From Bacillota bacterium (GTDB taxonomy: Bacteria > Bacillota > Clostridia > Christensenellales > SZUA-584), in assembly GCA_023396555.1 (NCBI GenBank), contig JAEWWC010000243.1:1-22727 (forward strand): a stretch of 22,727 nt of DNA, in the 5' to 3' direction. Both the position numbers and the translations under genes were made by a program. The notes under the pieces are model-generated. The model saw nothing but the letters and a program-made list of their open reading frames with translations. It searched no databases and was not told where the DNA came from. Shown here one piece after another: positions 1 to 6,232 of the stretch (position 1 is the stretch's first letter; every line of letters starts with the position of its first letter).

Positions 1-474
1 GTTGACTGCCGTCTGGTAAAGGAATTCTGGGATTACCGTCAGGGCGTTAACTACCGCGTGCTGACTCTTGTTCCGGAAAACGGTCAGTGGAAGGTCATGC
101 AGGATTATCAGGGATATCCCGGGGCGGCTGAATATTTTGGCGATGCAGTTGCTGAAGAACCGGAGGAGATCGAAGGTGCAGATGCAGAAGAAACCCCCAA
201 TATATTGGTGGACGACACGCTGCATTATACTGATTCACTGACCGGCTACTTTATCGGTACTTCCACGGGAGACTATTTACATGTAGGTATCCGCACCATC
301 CAAGGGGACGAATGCTGGTTCTGGGTAAGCAGCGTTTGCAAGACCGATCCGGAAACGCTTCGCCGAAATCAGAAGATTGAAATCGAATGGGAGAACCGGG
401 ATGTTTATATCGACGAAGCCGATGAAGTGATTAACCTTGACCGTATAACTGATATTAGAATAGTATCAGAATAG
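1..474 (+). CDS. 3'-part of an unrecognised protein (5' truncated by window edge)
   Basis: The reading frame is open from base 1 to a TAG at 472-474, so about 157 C-terminal residues are seen and the true start lies outside the window; the GTG at 58 is only an internal codon. The visible part has a beta-rich start (YRVLTLVPENGQWKV), which resembles the last strands of a small extracellular or SnoaL/DUF4878-like fold. An acidic linker with many Glu and Ala follows, then a second beta-rich, Trp-containing domain (ECWFWVSS) ending in alternating charged and hydrophobic residues. I do not recognise the family and assign no function. No convincing terminator separates it from the small gene downstream. 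Confidence 0.65.
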   Translation, partial: VDCRLVKEFWDYRQGVNYRVLTLVPENGQWKVMQDYQGYPGAAEYFGDAVAEEPEEIEGADAEETPNILVDDTLHYTDSLTGYFIGTSTGDYLHVGIRTIQGDECWFWVSSVCKTDPETLRRNQKIEIEWENRDVYIDEADEVINLDRITDIRIVSE

Positions 475-573
475 CTCAATAACCTTTTATGCATACACTG
501 TGTGAGTAAAGTATATAAACACCGCGGATTGGCGATAATGGTCACATCAACTATTATTTCGGAGGTGGCTCTT

Positions 574-780
574 ATGGAAGCCAATTCGTTTGCAGATGAG
601 GTCAGGCAGGCCTATGCCGATTGGCAGGCGGCTGCGAACTATTTTGACAACGTGGCGGACCCCGATCTGGTCGATTTCGCGATATTCGACATGGAGGCAG
701 CCCGCAAGAAGTACGTATACATGCTGAAGAAAGCGCGTGAATACCACGCGGAGCAGAAGGCCAGCGGCGAGTGGGAATAG
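574..780 (+). CDS. DUF2508 (YaaL-like) family small protein
   Basis: This is a 68-residue, mostly helical, charged cytosolic protein. The ATG at 574 is chosen over the upstream in-frame start at 502 because a strong GGAGGTGG Shine-Dalgarno (561-568) lies just before it and the resulting length suits the family. The core, with WQAAANYFDNVADPDLVDFAI followed by a Met-Glu-Ala-Ala-Arg-Lys-Lys-Tyr helix, matches what I recall of DUF2508: a DP(D/E)LIDxAI segment, then a Lys-rich helix. In Firmicutes such genes often sit near recombination or sporulation genes; here that neighbour is absent, and two terminators follow. Function is unknown. The family call is from memory of the motif, not a search. 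Confidence 0.7.
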   Translation: MEANSFADEVRQAYADWQAAANYFDNVADPDLVDFAIFDMEAARKKYVYMLKKAREYHAEQKASGEWE

Positions 781-789
781 TGCCGCATG

Positions 790-821
790 CAAAAAGGGAA
801 TGCCCAAAAACAGGCACTCCC
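790..821 (-). terminator. Intrinsic terminator of folT (minus strand)
   Basis: Arms 813-821 and 796-804 pair over 9 positions with one mismatch around an 8-base loop. On the minus strand the hairpin is followed directly by five T residues (791-795). It lies about 60 bases past the folT stop codon. Confidence 0.7.
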
Positions 822-845
822 CATACAGCTATAATACATCCTGTT

Positions 846-875
846 CAGCCGTTGCAATGACGGCTGTTTTCTTTT
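846..875 (+). terminator. Intrinsic terminator after the DUF2508 gene (plus strand)
   Basis: A perfect 7-bp stem (CAGCCGT at 846-852, ACGGCTG at 860-866) with a 7-base loop is followed by TTTTCTTTT. It ends the rightward transcript and stands back to back with the minus-strand terminator at 790-821, insulating the convergent folT gene. Confidence 0.75.
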
Positions 876-883
876 CCGTCCGG

Positions 884-1429
884 CTAAACAGTGCCCGGTA
901 CGTTCCCATTCCTTCTCATCACCGGCCTTAAGCGTTCAGCCAGCAGCATCACCGTCGCGGTCAGCGCGGGTATCTTGATGAGTATGCCCACGCCTCTGGC
1001 GGGCAGCAGCGCGATAATCGGCACACCGTAGAACAGATGTATCGTCAGCGTCGTCAGCAGCCCCGAGCACAGCACCTCACTGACAACCACCAGCGCGACC
1101 GTCTTCCACAGTGTCACCTGTTTGGACCTGCGGTAGAACAGCCCCGCAATCACGCCAGCCAGCGCCGCGATGATGGAAAATGCGGGGTTGTATCCGCCGG
1201 TGGGCGACATCAGATATCCGGCGAACTCCGCGAAGAAGCCCACCATACCGCCGGCCAGCGGCCCGAAGTATATGCCCGAGAGCAGCACCGGCAGCGCCAT
1301 CAGCGACAAGTCGGATATCTTCATGCCGCCGAAGAACAGATCAACGGAAACAAAAGCCTTGAAAATAGCTCCGATGGCAGCGAACAGTGCCAGAATGATC
1401 AGTGTCCGCAATTCAATTTTTTTCTGCAT
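884..1429 (-). CDS. folT: Folate-specific ECF transporter S component FolT
   Basis: This is a 181-residue, very hydrophobic protein with about six membrane helices, the usual size of an ECF S component. It would bind folate in the membrane and work with the shared EcfA/A'/T module, which is not in this window. The sequence shows a basic start (MQKKIELRTLIILALFAAIG), a Pro-Thr-Gly-Gly-Tyr-Asn loop and an Arg in the LLPARGVGILIKIP segment, compatible with FolT. The specificity call rests mainly on the THF riboswitch directly upstream. I chose the ATG at 1427-1429 because AAAGGAGG lies 7 bases before it; the longer frame back to 1510 would run through the riboswitch. Other S components (for example for pantothenate or riboflavin) are possible from the protein alone but unlikely given the riboswitch. 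Confidence 0.88.
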   Translation of the reverse strand: MQKKIELRTLIILALFAAIGAIFKAFVSVDLFFGGMKISDLSLMALPVLLSGIYFGPLAGGMVGFFAEFAGYLMSPTGGYNPAFSIIAALAGVIAGLFYRRSKQVTLWKTVALVVVSEVLCSGLLTTLTIHLFYGVPIIALLPARGVGILIKIPALTATVMLLAERLRPVMRRNGNVPGTV

Positions 1430-1436
1430 CAAAAAA

Positions 1437-1483
1437 CCTCCTTTAATAAGAATGCACAGCTCTGCTGCCAAAATTAAAGGAGG
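1437..1483 (-). promoter_or_regulatory. Expression platform: hairpin that sequesters the folT Shine-Dalgarno
   Basis: CCTCCTTTAAT (1483-1473) is a perfect 11-bp complement of ATTAAAGGAGG (1447-1437), which contains the folT ribosome binding site. Six T residues follow (1436-1431), so the hairpin could block ribosome access or terminate transcription, or both. It sits between the THF riboswitch and the folT start. The riboswitch arm TTAAAGGA (1577-1570) is also complementary to TCCTTTAA (1481-1474), giving a possible alternative pairing that would free the ribosome binding site when ligand is absent. Confidence 0.8.
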
Positions 1484-1507
1484 CATAAACATCCCATAAG
1501 TTTGTGT

Positions 1508-1606
1508 CACAGCGGACGCGACACGGCACCGCAGACTTTTTAAGTCTTTCGTTTAAAGGCAACTTCCCATCCTTTAACACTTAACGCACCGATATCTACT
1601 CTGTGT
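1508..1606 (-). promoter_or_regulatory. THF (tetrahydrofolate) riboswitch aptamer
   Basis: Read on the minus strand, the conserved blocks of the THF riboswitch appear in order: GAGTAGAT, GCGTTAAGTG, ATGGGA-AGTTG, ACGAA, GCGGTG and GCGTCCGCT. The pairing also fits. P1 is CACAG (1605-1601) with CTGTG (1512-1508). P2 is GATATCGG (1596-1589) with CCGTGTC (1526-1520), with one bulged base. One inner stem is TTAAAGG (1577-1571) with CCTTTAA (1559-1553). Another is AGACTT (1547-1542) with AAGTCT (1538-1533). The element starts about 5 bases after the expected transcription start and leads into folT, a known target of this class. High tetrahydrofolate would be expected to turn folT off. Confidence 0.9.
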
Positions 1607-1617
1607 ATCCGTATCGG

Positions 1618-1646
1618 ATTATATCACGTATCCGTCTGTTTGACAA
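1618..1646 (-). promoter_or_regulatory. Sigma-A promoter of the THF riboswitch/folT transcript
   Basis: TTGTCA (1646-1641), a 17-base spacer and TATAAT (1623-1618) lie just upstream of the riboswitch. The predicted start, near 1611, places the aptamer at the very 5' end of the RNA. This gives folT its own promoter, separate from folC upstream. Confidence 0.8.
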
Positions 1647-1658
1647 AGGTAATTTGTC
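1642..1658 (-). promoter_or_regulatory. Inverted repeat overlapping the folT -35 element (possible operator)
   Basis: GACAAA (1658-1653) and TTTGTC (1647-1642) form a perfect 6-bp inverted repeat with a 5-base spacer; the right half covers most of the -35 box. It may be a repressor site adding a second control layer, but no regulator can be named. Confidence 0.3.
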
Positions 1659-1727
1659 GCAGGTACAACCTTTTTCTTTGTTAATTCGACTTTTTATTTA
1701 ATATGAAGCACTCGCCAAGTTATACTA

Positions 1728-3014
1728 TTATGGTAGCTGTCGGGCTACTGCGCTTCGCATTTTGTCCGCCATGTACAACGAGCCGCAGATCACCACCGCG
1801 CCATCTGTGCCGCAGAACTCCAGCGCAGCACGCACCGCTTCATCCATGTCGTTGTAAGCCTGGGAATCGCCACCGTGCGCCCGCGCGACCGCAGCCACTT
1901 CCTCAGCTTCAAGGGCGCGCGCGTTGTCCGGCTTCACGGCGAACAGCTTGTCAGCAAGGCGCGCCATGAGCCCCACGCATTCGTCATACTGTTTATCGCT
2001 CAGCATGCCCATCACCACCGCCAGCCGCCGCCCGGCAAGGCCGCGCTTCACCGTGTCCACCAGCGCCTCTATGCCCTGCAGGTTATGCGCCCCGTCCAGC
2101 AATACCAGCGGCATGAGTGACAGCACCTCCTGACGCGCGGGCAGATAGGCCGCTTCCAAACCGGCTGCAATCGCCACATCAGATATATCAAAGCCGTACC
2201 GCTCGCGCAACGCGAACGCCGTTTCCATCGCCATCGCCGCGTTGCCCGCCTGATGCCGCCCCGGCAGGCGAAGCCGCGCGCTTATGCCGCGGTAATTCAC
2301 CGCGATACCAGACAGCCCGTTGTCCTCCAAAGCCAACTGACCGCAGTCGGGAATGATGATATCGTTTCCCTTCGCCGTTGCTGCAGACTTGATCACGTTC
2401 AGTGCAGCCTCGGGCTGGTCCGCGTAGCACACCGTCACGCCGCCCGGCTTGATGATGCCGCACTTCTCTCCCGCTATCTTTTCGATGGTATCTCCGAGAT
2501 ACTGCATGTGGTCCATCGCAATGGCGGTGATCACGCTCACCAGCGTCGTGCTCACCACGTTGGTGGCGTCCAGCCGCCCGCCCAGCCCCGTCTCCAGCAC
2601 CACGATATCACACCCGCTCCGGCGGAACCACAGCAGCGCGCAGGCTGTCAGCAGCTCGAACTCCGTCGCGAAGACGCCCTCAGACGCCAGTGCGTCAGAT
2701 GCCGCCTTGACATCCGTCATTGTCGCCGCAAATGCCCCCTCCGGCATCATCTCGCCATTTATCAGCACGCTGTCACGGTGTTCCGCCATATGCGGAGACA
2801 AAAAAAGGCCGGTATTATACCCGGCTTCTTTCATTATCGACGCGATCATCGCAGATGTGCTGCCCTTGCCGTTGGTTCCGGCCACGTGTACAAAGCGCAG
2901 GCTGTCCTGCGGGCTGCCCAACCGTGCGCACAGCGCCGTGATCGTTTCCAGTCCCAGCTTCGACCCGAACTTCACCGCCGATTCGATATAGCTCTTAGCT
3001 TCAATATAGTCCAA
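1728..3014 (-). CDS. folC: Folylpolyglutamate synthase / dihydrofolate synthase FolC
   Basis: This 428-residue cytosolic ligase adds glutamate to folates, and in many bacteria also makes dihydrofolate from dihydropteroate. The Mur-ligase-type P-loop GTNGKGST is at residues 46-53. It is followed by SPH, the ETGLGGRLDATN block, the AMDHMQYLG and EKCGIIKPG segments, and DGAHN in the C-terminal domain. Length is normal for the family. The start is a TTG at 3014, chosen because GGAG lies 7 bases before it and the protein then begins as family members do. It starts only 14 bases after the stop of the ABC ATPase gene, so it appears to be the last gene of that operon. No clear terminator follows; the separate folT promoter lies about 80 bases downstream. 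Confidence 0.93.
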   Translation of the reverse strand: MDYIEAKSYIESAVKFGSKLGLETITALCARLGSPQDSLRFVHVAGTNGKGSTSAMIASIMKEAGYNTGLFLSPHMAEHRDSVLINGEMMPEGAFAATMTDVKAASDALASEGVFATEFELLTACALLWFRRSGCDIVVLETGLGGRLDATNVVSTTLVSVITAIAMDHMQYLGDTIEKIAGEKCGIIKPGGVTVCYADQPEAALNVIKSAATAKGNDIIIPDCGQLALEDNGLSGIAVNYRGISARLRLPGRHQAGNAAMAMETAFALRERYGFDISDVAIAAGLEAAYLPARQEVLSLMPLVLLDGAHNLQGIEALVDTVKRGLAGRRLAVVMGMLSDKQYDECVGLMARLADKLFAVKPDNARALEAEEVAAVARAHGGDSQAYNDMDEAVRAALEFCGTDGAVVICGSLYMADKMRSAVARQLP

Positions 3015-3028
3015 AGATTTTCTCCGAC

Positions 3029-3817
3029 TCAGGTGAATACCATCGTATCGCTTACAGCGCCCTGCGCCTGATGGAATTTTTCGATCAGGCCGTCGATCGT
3101 CTGTTCCTTCTTCTGCTCCTCACCCACATCAAACAGCACGTTACCGGCATGCAGCATCGTCAACCGCGAGCCGTACCCCAGAGCAAACGCCAGATTGTGC
3201 GTCACCATCAGCGTGGTGATGCCCTGCTCCGTGACAATTTTCTGTGTCAGGTCCATAATATGAGCGCTCGTGCGCGGATCCAGCGCCGCGGTGTGCTCAT
3301 CCAGCAGCAGCAGATCCGGTTTGGTTTCCGTCGCCATCAGCAGCGCCAGCGCCTGCCGCTGCCCGCCCGAAAGCTGACCCGCCAGCACATCCAGTTTATT
3401 TTCCAGCCCCATGTTCAGCACGCGCAGCATTTCCCGAAAGCGCGGCTTATCCTTTCTCTTGAGGCAAATATTCAGTCCATAGCTTTTGCCCTTGCGGGAT
3501 GCCATCGCGAGATTCTCCGCCACCGTCATGATGGGGCAGGTGCCCATCTTGGGGTCCTGAAACACCCGCGCGATATACCGTGCGCGCTGATGCTCTTTGA
3601 GCTTTGTCACATCGCGGTTTAATATACGGATGCTGCCGCGATCTAACCCAACAGTGCCTGCTATGATATTGAGCAGCGTCGTTTTGCCGGAGCCGTTGCT
3701 CCCCACGATGCTGACGAATTCTCCTTTATCCACGCCGAAATTCAGGCCGATAAACAGCTCATTCTGTGTCGGCAGGCTGGCGTCATATGTTTTATAGATG
3801 TTTGTCAGCTCAAGCAT
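3029..3817 (-). CDS. ABC transporter ATP-binding protein, TrpZ-like (ABC_sub_bind-associated)
   Basis: This is a 262-residue ATPase that powers the importer formed with the two genes upstream. Walker A GSNGSGKT is at residues 39-46, the Q-loop at VFQDPK (Gln 87), the signature LSGGQ at 149-153, and Walker B plus D-loop LLLLDEHTAALD at about 169-180, with the switch His in VTHN. The DEHTAALDP form is typical of ATPases that partner with ABC_sub_bind lipoproteins (TrpXYZ-type systems). It overlaps the end of the permease gene by 8 bases, which implies translational coupling. Specificity for tryptophan or tyrosine is a family-level prediction only. Confidence 0.88.
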   Translation of the reverse strand: MLELTNIYKTYDASLPTQNELFIGLNFGVDKGEFVSIVGSNGSGKTTLLNIIAGTVGLDRGSIRILNRDVTKLKEHQRARYIARVFQDPKMGTCPIMTVAENLAMASRKGKSYGLNICLKRKDKPRFREMLRVLNMGLENKLDVLAGQLSGGQRQALALLMATETKPDLLLLDEHTAALDPRTSAHIMDLTQKIVTEQGITTLMVTHNLAFALGYGSRLTMLHAGNVLFDVGEEQKKEQTIDGLIEKFHQAQGAVSDTMVFT

Positions 3818-4715
3818 TAACGCCGCCCCCCTTTCTGACGACCGCTACCTTCTGACGTTGCGTGATCACGCGCTGAAGCACAATCACCAACACGAATATC
3901 ACAGCGGTGGCCAGCCGCATCCAGTTGGCCTCCAGCCCCAGCTTCAACGCGATGCCTACGACGATCTTATAGATGATCGCTCCGAAAATCACGGATGTGC
4001 TGCCCTGTATAAACCGAACCTTGCCGAACACCGCGCGTCCGATGATCACGGCAGCGAGGCCAATGACCACGGTGCCGCTGCCCATGCCCACATCCGCAAA
4101 CCGCTGGTACTGCGCCATCAGCGCTCCCGACAGTGCTGTGAGGCCATTGGCAATCATCAGTCCCGCGATCTTCAGATTTCCGGTATTGACTGAGAGCGTG
4201 GTAACGAGCTGTTCGCTCGCCCCTACCGCCAGCAGCGCTTTGCCGGAATATGTTCTCATATAAAGGTCGAGAAGTATCTTGATAATGATTACTATGAGCA
4301 AAGTGATCAGCAACGCATACAGCATATTCATCGTTGTGCCATTTTCCATATTGGACGGATATACCGTTGTCGTCTTGAGCAGCGGGATGTTCGCCTTGCC
4401 CATGATCTTGAGATTGATGGAATACAGGCCGGTCATGACGAGTATACCACAGAGCAGGTTGGTGATCTTTAAATAAACATGCAGCGCGCCTGTGATAAAG
4501 CCCGCTGCCGCGCCGGCCAGCATGGCCAGCAAAATGGATAGTATCGGATCCATTCCGGCCGTCAGGCACACGGCCGCCACCGCCGCGCCCAACGGAAACG
4601 TCCCATCCACCGACAGATCCGGAAAGTCCAGAATCGAATAGGTGATATACACCCCGAGTACAATCGGGGCGTATATCAAACCCTGTCCTATGTTGCTCAG
4701 CAGAAAATCCAGCAC
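3810..4715 (-). CDS. ABC transporter permease, TrpY-like (BPD_transp_2 family)
   Basis: This 301-residue protein has about eight or nine hydrophobic segments and the layout of branched-chain amino acid-type permeases. Near the N-terminus it has the conserved SILDFPDLSVDGTFPLGAA segment, which I associate with permeases of ABC_sub_bind transporters; a later AVGASEQL motif is the likely coupling loop. The start is a GTG at 4715 with AAAGGAG 9 to 15 bases upstream; no ATG fits. It lies 18 bases after the lipoprotein gene and overlaps the ATPase gene, as expected for one operon. It forms the membrane channel, probably as a homodimer. Confidence 0.88.
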   Translation of the reverse strand: MLDFLLSNIGQGLIYAPIVLGVYITYSILDFPDLSVDGTFPLGAAVAAVCLTAGMDPILSILLAMLAGAAAGFITGALHVYLKITNLLCGILVMTGLYSINLKIMGKANIPLLKTTTVYPSNMENGTTMNMLYALLITLLIVIIIKILLDLYMRTYSGKALLAVGASEQLVTTLSVNTGNLKIAGLMIANGLTALSGALMAQYQRFADVGMGSGTVVIGLAAVIIGRAVFGKVRFIQGSTSVIFGAIIYKIVVGIALKLGLEANWMRLATAVIFVLVIVLQRVITQRQKVAVVRKGGGVNA

Positions 4716-4733
4716 GCAACCATTCTCCTTTAA

Positions 4734-5837
4734 TTATGACTGTGTGTCTTCCGCCGCCTCCGTGGTCACCTGTGTAACACGGTCATTAATGCTGTCAGGC
4801 ACAGACAGCCCCAGCAGCGTCAGTTGGTCCGAATTGACCGTCAGCATCGGCTGATCCATCATCGCGATGGGCAGCTGTTCCGCCGGCGTACCATCCAATA
4901 TCTTCGCGATCATCTCGCCCGTCATCTGCCCCAGCGTGTAGTAATCCACGCCCGCAGAAGCCAGCGCACCGCCCTTTACCTGAGTATCCTCGGAGCCGTA
5001 CAGCGGAATCTTCGCTTCGTTGCACTTCTGCACCAGCATAGGCAGGGACGACACGATCATATTATCCGTCAAATTCATCACCACGTCAACCTGTGGCAGC
5101 AAAGTATCCAGCGCGCTGGCGATTTCGTTGGTGCTGGTAACACCCACATCGATGATCTCAAGACCAAACTCCCCAGCCTTCTCCTTCGCTTCAGCCAGCT
5201 GCACGTCGCTGTTCACCTCAGAGGTATTGTGTAGTATGCCCACCTTCACCGCATCAGGTGTCAGCGCCTTGATCAGTTCGAACGTCGCCGCTACGGGCAG
5301 TTTGTCACTCGTGCCCGTCACGCCAACAATATTTGTTCCGTCAACGTTTGCCAACTCAGCCGCAGCCGGTTCGGATACCGCCGAGAAAACCACCGGTATG
5401 CTGCCACCCGAAGCCGCGTAAGACGCAATCGCCGAAGGCGTGGCAATCGCCATGATCACGTCCATTTTGTCAGCCACGAACTGTTGGGCGATCGTGGTCG
5501 CTACAGCCGTATCACCCTGTGCGTTTTGAAAATTAACCGTGAGGTTGTCGCCTTCCGTATAACCCAGCTCCGCCAGCTTATCCAGAGCGCCCTGTTTGCA
5601 CAGGTTCAACGACGGATGGTCAACGATCTGTGTGATGCCGATCTTGAAGCTCTGGGCAGTGTCGTCAGCCGGCGCTTCAGCAGCCGTTTCAGCCGGCGCT
5701 TCCGTTGCCTGGGTAGCAGGCGTCGCATCAGCATCCGCTGTGGATTCATTCGATTTGGGCGCGCAGCCCGCGAAACCGACCACAGTCATCGCCACCGCCA
5801 GCATCAGAGCCAGCACCAGTATAAGCTTTTTCTTCAT
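4734..5837 (-). CDS. Substrate-binding lipoprotein, TrpX-like (ABC_sub_bind family)
   Basis: This 367-residue protein has a lipoprotein signal: basic MKKK, a hydrophobic stretch, and the lipobox VGFAGC with Cys at about 25. A flexible linker rich in Ala, Thr and Glu (residues about 30-62) leads to a two-lobed periplasmic-binding-type domain starting at FKIGITQIVDHPSLN, the usual opening of ABC_sub_bind proteins. Further family-like segments are NAQGD, IATPSA, PVVFSAVSEP and the C-terminal YYTLGQMTGEMIAKIL. It captures the solute outside the membrane for the permease/ATPase encoded next. GGAGG lies 9 bases before the ATG. Related systems have been linked to tryptophan or tyrosine uptake, and its leader RNA (see 5924-6018) fits tryptophan control, but the ligand is not proven. 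Confidence 0.88.
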   Translation of the reverse strand: MKKKLILVLALMLAVAMTVVGFAGCAPKSNESTADADATPATQATEAPAETAAEAPADDTAQSFKIGITQIVDHPSLNLCKQGALDKLAELGYTEGDNLTVNFQNAQGDTAVATTIAQQFVADKMDVIMAIATPSAIASYAASGGSIPVVFSAVSEPAAAELANVDGTNIVGVTGTSDKLPVAATFELIKALTPDAVKVGILHNTSEVNSDVQLAEAKEKAGEFGLEIIDVGVTSTNEIASALDTLLPQVDVVMNLTDNMIVSSLPMLVQKCNEAKIPLYGSEDTQVKGGALASAGVDYYTLGQMTGEMIAKILDGTPAEQLPIAMMDQPMLTVNSDQLTLLGLSVPDSINDRVTQVTTEAAEDTQS

Positions 5838-5923
5838 GATTCAAGTCCTCCAAAATTAAATTTGTTTCCTCAAACATAAATCTTTGAATCAGGTGTCATA
5901 TGGTTTAAGCCGGGGATGGAAAT

Positions 5924-5953
5924 AAAAAACGGCCCAAGAAGAAATCTTGACCG
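5924..5953 (-). terminator. Attenuator: intrinsic terminator inside the transporter leader
   Basis: On the minus strand CGGTC-AAGA (5953-5945) pairs with TCTT-G-GGCCG (5939-5930) with one bulged G and a 5-base loop, followed by six T residues (5929-5924). It lies about 85 bases before the lipoprotein ATG and about 75 bases after the promoter start, so it would stop transcription before the genes unless prevented. Two competing pairings are possible. TTGAC (5970-5966) can take up GTCAA (5951-5947), and TGAGAAGA (5980-5973) can pair with TCTTCTTG (5942-5935), which is the terminator's 3' arm. Confidence 0.7.
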
Positions 5954-5971
5954 CCATTGTCCCAAGTCAAA

Positions 5972-6018
5972 CTCTTCTCATCTCATCTGGTCTCAAACAC
6001 TCTCACTCATCTCATCTA
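5972..6018 (-). promoter_or_regulatory. Array of (G/U/C)AG triplets resembling a TRAP RNA-binding site
   Basis: The leader RNA carries TAG at 6018, GAG at 6013, 6008, 6002 and 5994, CAG at 5989, and GAG at 5984, 5979 and 5974 (first base of each). The spacers are 2, 2, 3, 5, 2, 2, 2 and 2 bases. The 12-mer AGATGAGATGAG occurs twice (6017-6006 and 5988-5977). Trp RNA-binding attenuation protein binds up to 11 (G/U)AG triplets spaced by 2-3 bases, so the pattern fits. The last two triplets can pair with the 3' arm of the attenuator, so protein binding would favour termination. No T-box consensus was seen. The TRAP assignment is inference; no mtrB gene is in the window. Confidence 0.5.
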
Positions 6019-6035
6019 TGTTTTCCGATGATTGC

Positions 6036-6064
6036 ATTATATGCAAAACCGGTTTGTATGTCAA
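6036..6064 (-). promoter_or_regulatory. Perfect-consensus sigma-A promoter of the transporter-folC operon
   Basis: TTGACA (6064-6059), a 17-base spacer and TATAAT (6041-6036) match the vegetative consensus exactly. The spacer holds the palindrome AAACCGGTTT (6055-6046), and the -10 box lies in TTGCAT-ATA-ATGCAA (6046-6032). Both could be operators. The start near 6029 places the triplet array at the beginning of the RNA. Confidence 0.88.
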
Positions 6065-6173
6065 CATATTTTAGTCAAGTTATATTTCTCACTCAGCCGT
6101 CGCCAGCCCATTTGAAGTATCATCAATAAAGCCTTTAATTATATGCACGATCTCTTGAATCCGTGGCCTGTTT

Positions 6174-6189
6174 ATGACAATTCCGTCAT
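6174..6189 (+). promoter_or_regulatory. Palindromic operator upstream of the response regulator gene
   Basis: ATGACAATTCCGTCAT is an inverted repeat (ATGAC / GTCAT). A TATAAT at 6211-6216 lies 21 bases further on, and its expected -35 position (ATGCAA, 6188-6193) is poor and touches the operator, as at activator-dependent promoters. A close copy lies before the ABC transporter genes at 8636-8650, which suggests a site for the response regulator encoded here. Confidence 0.5.
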
Positions 6190-6232
6190 GCAAATTTTGC
6201 GGAGACACGTTATAATATGGACGGGTGATGAT

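Noticed and set aside
1430..1510. N-terminal extension of the folT frame starting at 1510
   Set aside because: It would run through the riboswitch end and the expression platform. The ATG at 1427-1429 has an ideal ribosome binding site and gives the normal S-component length.
1642..1680. Plus-strand terminator-like structure upstream of folT (AAAGG...CCTTT with T-rich tail)
   Set aside because: The stem is interrupted by a 4-base bulge and no rightward gene leads into it; the inverted repeat is better explained as an operator at the folT promoter.
2253..3071. 272-codon frame on the plus strand
   Set aside because: It is antisense to folC, has a low-complexity Arg/His/Ala composition and lacks a ribosome site.
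5889..5957. 22-codon leader peptide frame (minus strand) containing Trp, Phe and Tyr codons across the attenuator
   Set aside because: It begins only two bases before the terminator stem and has a poor ribosome site, so classical ribosome-stalling control is not well supported. It remains a weak alternative to the TRAP-like model.
5838..6064. T-box riboswitch for the TrpXYZ-like operon
   Set aside because: No AGGGTGG-type T-box sequence or specifier domain is visible, and the leader is only about 190 bases long.
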